Shown piece after piece: positions 59,263 through 64,000 of a stretch of DNA of 64,000 bases. The notes beneath the pieces were generated by a model. That model searched no databases, was not told the DNA's origin, and saw only the letters and a list, made by a program, of their open reading frames with translations. Numbering within the stretch: position 1 is the stretch's first letter; each line of letters begins with the position of its first letter. Source of the DNA: Gelatoporia subvermispora B (Eukaryota > Basidiomycota > Agaricomycetes > Polyporales > Gelatoporiaceae); assembly GCA_000320605.2 (NCBI GenBank), contig KB445793.1:1067196-1131195 (forward strand), written 5' to 3'. The translations under genes were made by a program, and so were the position numbers.

Positions 59263-60425
59263 CTATATCCGTAATCGTTGCTCGGCGTCCTTGAGGAGAT
59301 CGACCTTGATGCCAGCGTCCATGTAAACTATTTCAAACTTGATAAGTGTCGTGAACTTTGACGAATTAATCATCGACCACTCCTCAGATAGCAGGATGTC
59401 AATGTCCGAGAGCCACATCTTCAGGCGGAGGGTCTTTATCCCCTTCGGCACCTTTACAAGTGCGTATCTTATGGTCGAGCATATTTGCGGAATGTCGCGC
59501 CTCCAGTTCGGCACCACTTCCGCAGAGAGGACTTGGACCAAGGGTCCGAGGTTGAGAGGATGATCCACTAGGGCCAGACATCAGGCGAACAAGTCCTACA
59601 CTCGAGGAGCAAACATAAGACACTTACTACCTATTCGTCGTCACTTTCGTACGAGCTGTCGTCCTCCTCGTGGTGGAATATGTGCAGCGTAAACCGCTCG
59701 TAGGTCCTGACCCCTTTGTTGATATACGACCTCCAAGGAGACTCAGGACCGATGCTGATGCCAACATTCTCCAGACGCGTCGTCGTATGATTGAGGAAGA
59801 GTCGCTGGAATCTCGGCAGAAGCTTTGGGGATTTCATCAGGATCACCTCGCGCAATGCAGGGTATAGTATTCGGTAATGTAGCATTGGTCCGATGGGATC
59901 GCCAAGATCATGGATATCACGCACGCACAGAATCCTTTTGATTATAACAGACCTCAACGACGGCAAGACTCGGAGTATGGCGCGAATGCCATGCCATGAA
60001 GCGTTGGAAGTATCGGGGTCTGGCCGTTCGTCCATCGAGATCCAATCTTTCCAAGTTCGTCACTCTCGTGAGTCACAGCGCCTCGATATCATCAGAGAGG
60101 GTTGGATCTTCGCGGATGACAGAGGGTCTATCGACTTCATTGACCGACTCAGTGTGATCGGTCATTCTCGGTGGCCGACATATAACCGTCGCAGTCTATG
60201 ACGAGGTCGTGGTTCCTGATATATGGAGTTATGTCCGGTACGGCTTGCAGTAGCTTCACGAGACTGCCTATTCGCGCTTCATCGTGGATTTCTTGAATGT
60301 TCCATCGACGATGCCGCACGCGTGGAAGCTAGCTAGGGCAAAGTCCAGACCAGAGCGCATGACGAGAGCACTCTAGTCTGGCAGTGGGGCTCGTCAATGA
60401 TTGTCACAGATTTCGGAAGGAAGTT
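59263..60425 (-). pseudogene. F-box pseudogene C6 (subfamily C, degenerate)
   Basis: All parts of a subfamily C gene are traceable but broken. LPSEICD with a one-base lesion before IDE stands at the F-box (about 60422-60400), then LPRVRHRRW, LVKLLQAVPDITPYIR, REDPTLSDDIEAL interrupted by a TGA, TNLERLDLDG, and after a frame change LRVLPSLRSVIIKRILCV. An acidic end (DDSSYESDDE) precedes the usual intron position, then the exon with LSAEVVPNWRRDIP. Several stops and at least two frameshifts make it clearly non-functional. It is older than C1 or C5 judging by the number of lesions. Confidence 0.65.
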
Positions 60426-61038
60426 TTGGTCGTGAGACTCCTTTCGAATTTACGAGTATAGGTTGATCTAGACATTTTGTCAGGATAGCATTGGCACAAC
60501 GAAGAACAAGGATTTACCTGTGTCGAACTGCGGTGCCGACTGAGCACTGAACATGCTCTGAGACCTGGAGGCTGTCTTCCTTGGAATTGCTGAAGGCGCA
60601 CTAAGCGACGTTCGTTGACATGGATCAACTCAGTATCTTACTGCAGAACTCTGAAGGTTTTATTATCAACCTATGCACTTACATATTCGGCCTGAATTTT
60701 ACACAGAGCCTCATGAGCGCAGCCGAAATCGATAAGCGCTGCGGACGACATGGTACCAGCGCACACCACCGTCACACTCGGTCTCTAGCCCTTACATCGA
60801 AATTTGCAGCGATAGCTTGAGCTGTCTCATATCAGTAGCAGCCGATATTCTCTGGCGAGAGGGCCATATCATGTAAAATGTATCTGCATGCTGATGCAGG
60901 TATATTGCCTACTACCACTTTGTCTGCCTGCTAGCGTATATTCGTATCTGGCGCACATTGATAACGCCGCAATGCCGGCCTTATGACCTTTCCCCTCTTC
61001 TTCCGTTGGGTGTTCACAATAGCCCGGCCTCCATTCTC
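60426..61038. other. Intergenic
   Basis: About 610 bp with no supported gene. Confidence 0.35.
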
Positions 61039-61314
61039 TTACTCCTCTAGGTCGACCTTCCTTTCGTCTACAAGTTGCTCGCCGACTCGACCCGACTCTG
61101 GATCGGTTGCGGGAAGATCAAAGTCAAAGCAGTCCCAAGGGGCTCTGATGCGTCTGGCAAGCTCATCATCCTCCAGGGGTCTATCGAGGCCGGCCGAACC
61201 TTTGGACTTGACGACATGGAAATCATAGACACCCCGTTTAGCCAATACCGCGAATTGGTCATGTAGCTGTAGCTCGCTGTCTTGGACGAGATTGGGATTG
61301 GTACCGTCGCCCAT
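61039..61314 (-). pseudogene. Possible 3' remnant of a subfamily C F-box gene
   Basis: Minus-strand open frame with LHDQFAVLAKRGVYDFHVVK, resembling the C-terminal LHVFAQNGKLQFQFADY of C3 and IKQQFSSFDRRGILRFE of the neighbouring intact gene. The remainder of the gene is not visible upstream. It is a further 3'-end-only fragment, or the last exon of an unrecognised gene. Confidence 0.4.
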
Positions 61315-61539
61315 ATAAAGAATTTTGAACTTGCGAAGTTAGACAAACCGTTTATTGAGCGTTGTGGTGGTATATACAAACGCGATGATGCTACAATAGA
61401 AGAAGCGAGCTATGACTATGCTAACTGATAAGAGGTGTCATGTACTGAGCCTGCCCAGTCAGCCTTCAGGCTTTGGTCATCCTTTACTGCCCTCAGTCTC
61501 CTAAATCCTGGACTTCAAACAGAAACTTCCCACGACGTC

Positions 61540-62993
61540 TCATTCATCATCACCGTCATCATCATCCTCGTCCTCCTCATCTTCGTCTTCCTCATCGCTG
61601 GACCAGCTGTCGCTTCCCCGTTCAACGAGTTTCAATCCTTCGAGCTTGGCCACAATGTCACTACGTTCAAAACGTAAGATTCCACGCCTATCGAATGAAG
61701 AGAATTGCTGTTTGATCGTAGTATGCAGACCATTGGCTATGTTAAGCATTTTCCCGTCGTCGAGAATGTGTATTGTGAACAGCTCAAGTGTGGAGAATTG
61801 CGATCGCCTGTCAGTGATTGTGTCCACGAGACGCAACCAGCGGGTTGTCTGTAGGGGAGTGGCATCGTGCAGCCGAATTTTGATGCACAATGACTTTACA
61901 CCACTTGGAACCTGAGATAGCCAGGTAACTGCAAATGAAATGGAGTGTATAGGTCTACGTGTCCAATCCAAAACAATCTCGACGGAATGGATGGGTACGC
62001 AAGAGTCTATCTTGGTCATTATAACTAGGATTTTTTGCTACCATGAGCCATGTGCATCAAGACTCAGGGCTGGCCACAATACTCACAATCATCTGCATCC
62101 TTCAAACGCCAGCGGGATTTGTCTTCTGGAAATATGCTGAATACGAGGTGCTCATGAGAAGCGTATGTCTTGGGATAACATAGAGCCCAAGAGTTCTCAA
62201 GCCCGATGACGAGATCGACAGTCGGGGGATGTGGTGTGTTGACGAAGAATAGTTCCTGAAAATCCTCTAGAAGAGTTTCTGACGCCACAAATGTGACATC
62301 TTGTAAACGAAGAGGCCCCGCACTGTAATACAGGAAGGGACGACTTGGATCTCTACGCCTGTAGGATCCCATGCGCCACATTCCTTTGAAGAAGATGGAC
62401 TGTAGTTGGGGTAGAATCTGAAGAAGTGCCCGGAGAGGTATCCAGGACGACACGTAACAATCCAAGAGGCAGAGCGAGCGTAGCTTTGGGAGATGAAGAA
62501 AACATCGCGGCCTAATGAAGCTTCCTCGGAGGTGAAGATGCTCTACATTGAGCAGCATTTCGAACAGATCTTCAATGAGATCAGCTACTTCGGGTTTGTC
62601 TTCGTCCCATTCCGAGTCGTCATCCGAATCCGGGCCAAGCGCTAGCTTGACGCTCCTCGTTCTTTCCTCCACTCTGCCGAGAAGAGCTTGATAGATTTCA
62701 TGGATCGGTTCATCTTTGTCAGATAGTGAGCCAACATAGATTTCGTCGGCGAACTCAAGATTGAGAGATTTGACGTAAGGTGCGATGTCGGGTATGTGCC
62801 GCAGCAGGTCCACAAGTTTGTAGAGGTCATCGTCTTCTAGCTGTACATGACCCCAACGATGAAATCTGACGCGTGGAAGCCATTCGCGACATGTGAGAGC
62901 GCAGCTGGAGAAATCGAAGCTTGAACACTCGAGCCGCGCTTCGTCAATAATGAGGTCGCATAATTCCGGAGGGAGTCGAGGTCGCTTCCGCAT
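61540..62993 (-). CDS. F-box protein C7 (subfamily C-like), intact
   Basis: 463-aa model from two exons; intron 62025-62086 (GTGAGT to CCTAG). It begins MRKRPRLPPELCDLIIDEAR with CREWLPRVRFHRWGHVQ (F-box), then LVDLLRHIPDIAPYVKSL, an acidic insert (DSDDDSEWDED), LLNVEHLHLRG, LRSLCLLDCYV, LPQLQSIFFKG and, after the intron, FIMTKIDSCVPIHSVEIVLD, ending in a long Asp/Glu tract of about 20 residues. An in-frame extension upstream reaches 63209, but the ATG at 62993 sits directly before the F-box as in the relatives. Presumed SCF substrate adaptor; the acidic tail is longer than in other members. It is the only intact member of the right-hand F-box patch. Confidence 0.78.
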
Positions 62994-64000
62994 TGGGATT
63001 ACAGGCAACCATTGCGTAGAAGGAATATGACGTATGTTGTTGCAGTTGTAAGACATGTCTGACATACGATGGCCCTCATGGGAAGGAACTATGCTCTGAG
63101 ATCGTGGCTGATGGGCACCGTCCTTTGGGCCTTGCTCCAGACTTCGAGCGACCCAAATGGACCGCCTGGTTGATACATCTTCAGGACAGTATCCTACGCA
63201 TAGAGTCAAAGTGAGGTGGACACTTGCCTAGTACCCCAGGGGTATCCTGGGGAGATGATCGAACGTCTTCGCAGAGTCGCCGAAAGTGCGACTTCTGGTA
63301 AGCTCAAGGAGTACCAGAATCGAGTCCAGGAGACAGAGATGTGGGCGCAGGTTAGCGGTTGCCTATCTGTTGAAGCGAGCCTGCTTGTAAGCAGGACGTT
63401 GTGAGTTCGACTTAAACCATCGATAAGCCAGCGCTTCTCAGCACCGCCCAGCTTGAGTGTCGACGATCGTACATGTATGGTAATACATCCATGACAGATC
63501 GATGTGTGATATTCCCCTAAATTACATATATTTCGGCATGTGATCGCTCGCAGAGCCGAATAGGCATACAGTAAAAGTCACAGAAACATTCAAGCACGCC
63601 TCCCAGGCATCAAAATGCGGAAAATATCGTACAAACAGTACCATCAAGTTCGGCGTCGATGTTAGCCCAATAATTGGACCCGAAGGGCGTAGCTTCCGTG
63701 TGAGCACCTGATAATCATCAACACGAATATCTGAGTCGTATGTGATGTCCCACTCACGGTTGGCCTAGGCATCACCGCCTGGTTCATTAGCCACAAAGAT
63801 GAGTCGGTCTCGGCTGTTCAATAACGGGACTAAGCTGCTTAAAGCAAAATGGCGCTGAACACCTATGCAGGGTACTTCTTTGCACCAATGAGGCAACGTC
63901 TCGATTGTCCACGAGAGTATACTTTGGAAGCGCTGAATGAATGAACGGGCATGCACGGAGCTAGATCCGACTTCTCCACAAGCCATGTCTTGACTTCGCA
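62994..64000. other. Right-end region, no firm gene
   Basis: I recognise nothing firm. A plus-strand frame near 63216-63404 (IERLRRVAESATSGKLKEYQ) could be an exon. Minus-strand frames at 63522-63707 and 63765-63986 contain hydrophobic stretches and possible splice signals (GTGAGT near 63758) and may be the start of a gene that enters from the right edge. Confidence 0.25.

Noticed and set aside
63340..63420. tRNA-Thr-like stretch (CCTGCTTGTAAGCAGG with a GTTCGA downstream)
   Set aside because: The anticodon loop has six bases, the T stem does not pair and no acceptor stem was found; at most a degraded tRNA-derived fragment.

Overview
The window reads as nuclear DNA of a wood-inhabiting basidiomycete, most likely a polypore relative. 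Genes are dense and carry many short introns (about 45-85 nt, mostly GT-AG). The content includes polyporopepsin-type aspartic proteases, tandem cytochrome P450s, GH15-CBM20, GH18 and GH30 enzymes, arrestin-like pairs and a large F-box paralogue cluster. No ribosomal, bacterial-type or CRISPR features were seen. Species-level placement is inference.

Layout. (1) 1-24.1 kb is an F-box cluster of three subfamilies, here called A, B and C: B1, A1, C1, C2, C3, C4, tail A3, B2, A2, C5 and tail A4. Only A1, C3, C4 and B2 look intact; the rest carry frameshifts, nonsense codons, truncations or survive only as 3' tails. Embedded in it is an inverted duplication: a near-identical aspartic protease plus an F-box neighbour on the minus strand (about 3.8-7.74 kb) and again on the plus strand (about 10.70-13.24 kb), around a roughly 3 kb gene-poor spacer. 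A 133-bp MITE-like element with 22-bp terminal inverted repeats and TA flanks lies just after the truncated right-arm F-box copy. (2) 24.1-36.5 kb is metabolic and membrane: a P450, a secreted GH18 chitinase, a RING-CH membrane ubiquitin ligase, a secreted GH15 glucoamylase with a CBM20 starch-binding module and a secreted GH30 glucanase. (3) 37.4-41.7 kb holds two tandem arrestin-like genes. (4) 42.3-49.1 kb is housekeeping: ICMT (prenylcysteine methyltransferase), RFT1, a small conserved protein built from microexons, and a queuosine-salvage protein. (5) 49.3-54.1 kb is a tandem P450 pair of about 2.67 kb period. (6) 54.6-58.6 kb is a divergent pair, a family X DNA polymerase with a presequence-like N-terminus and an SNF5/SFH1 chromatin-remodelling subunit, sharing a short promoter with a palindromic CACGTG core. 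(7) 59.2-63.0 kb is a second F-box patch: one degenerate copy, one 3' remnant and one intact gene.

How it fits together. The secreted chitinase, glucoamylase and GH30 enzyme suit polysaccharide breakdown or wall turnover. RFT1, ICMT, the polymerase and the SNF5 protein are conserved cellular functions. The F-box/protease block behaves as a fast birth-and-death region: full-length copies, nonsense alleles, 5'-truncated pieces and orphan 3' tails coexist, while the protease bodies have stayed almost identical, which suggests gene conversion or very recent duplication. All gene models are hand-spliced from consensus splice sites and paralogue comparison; no database search was possible.
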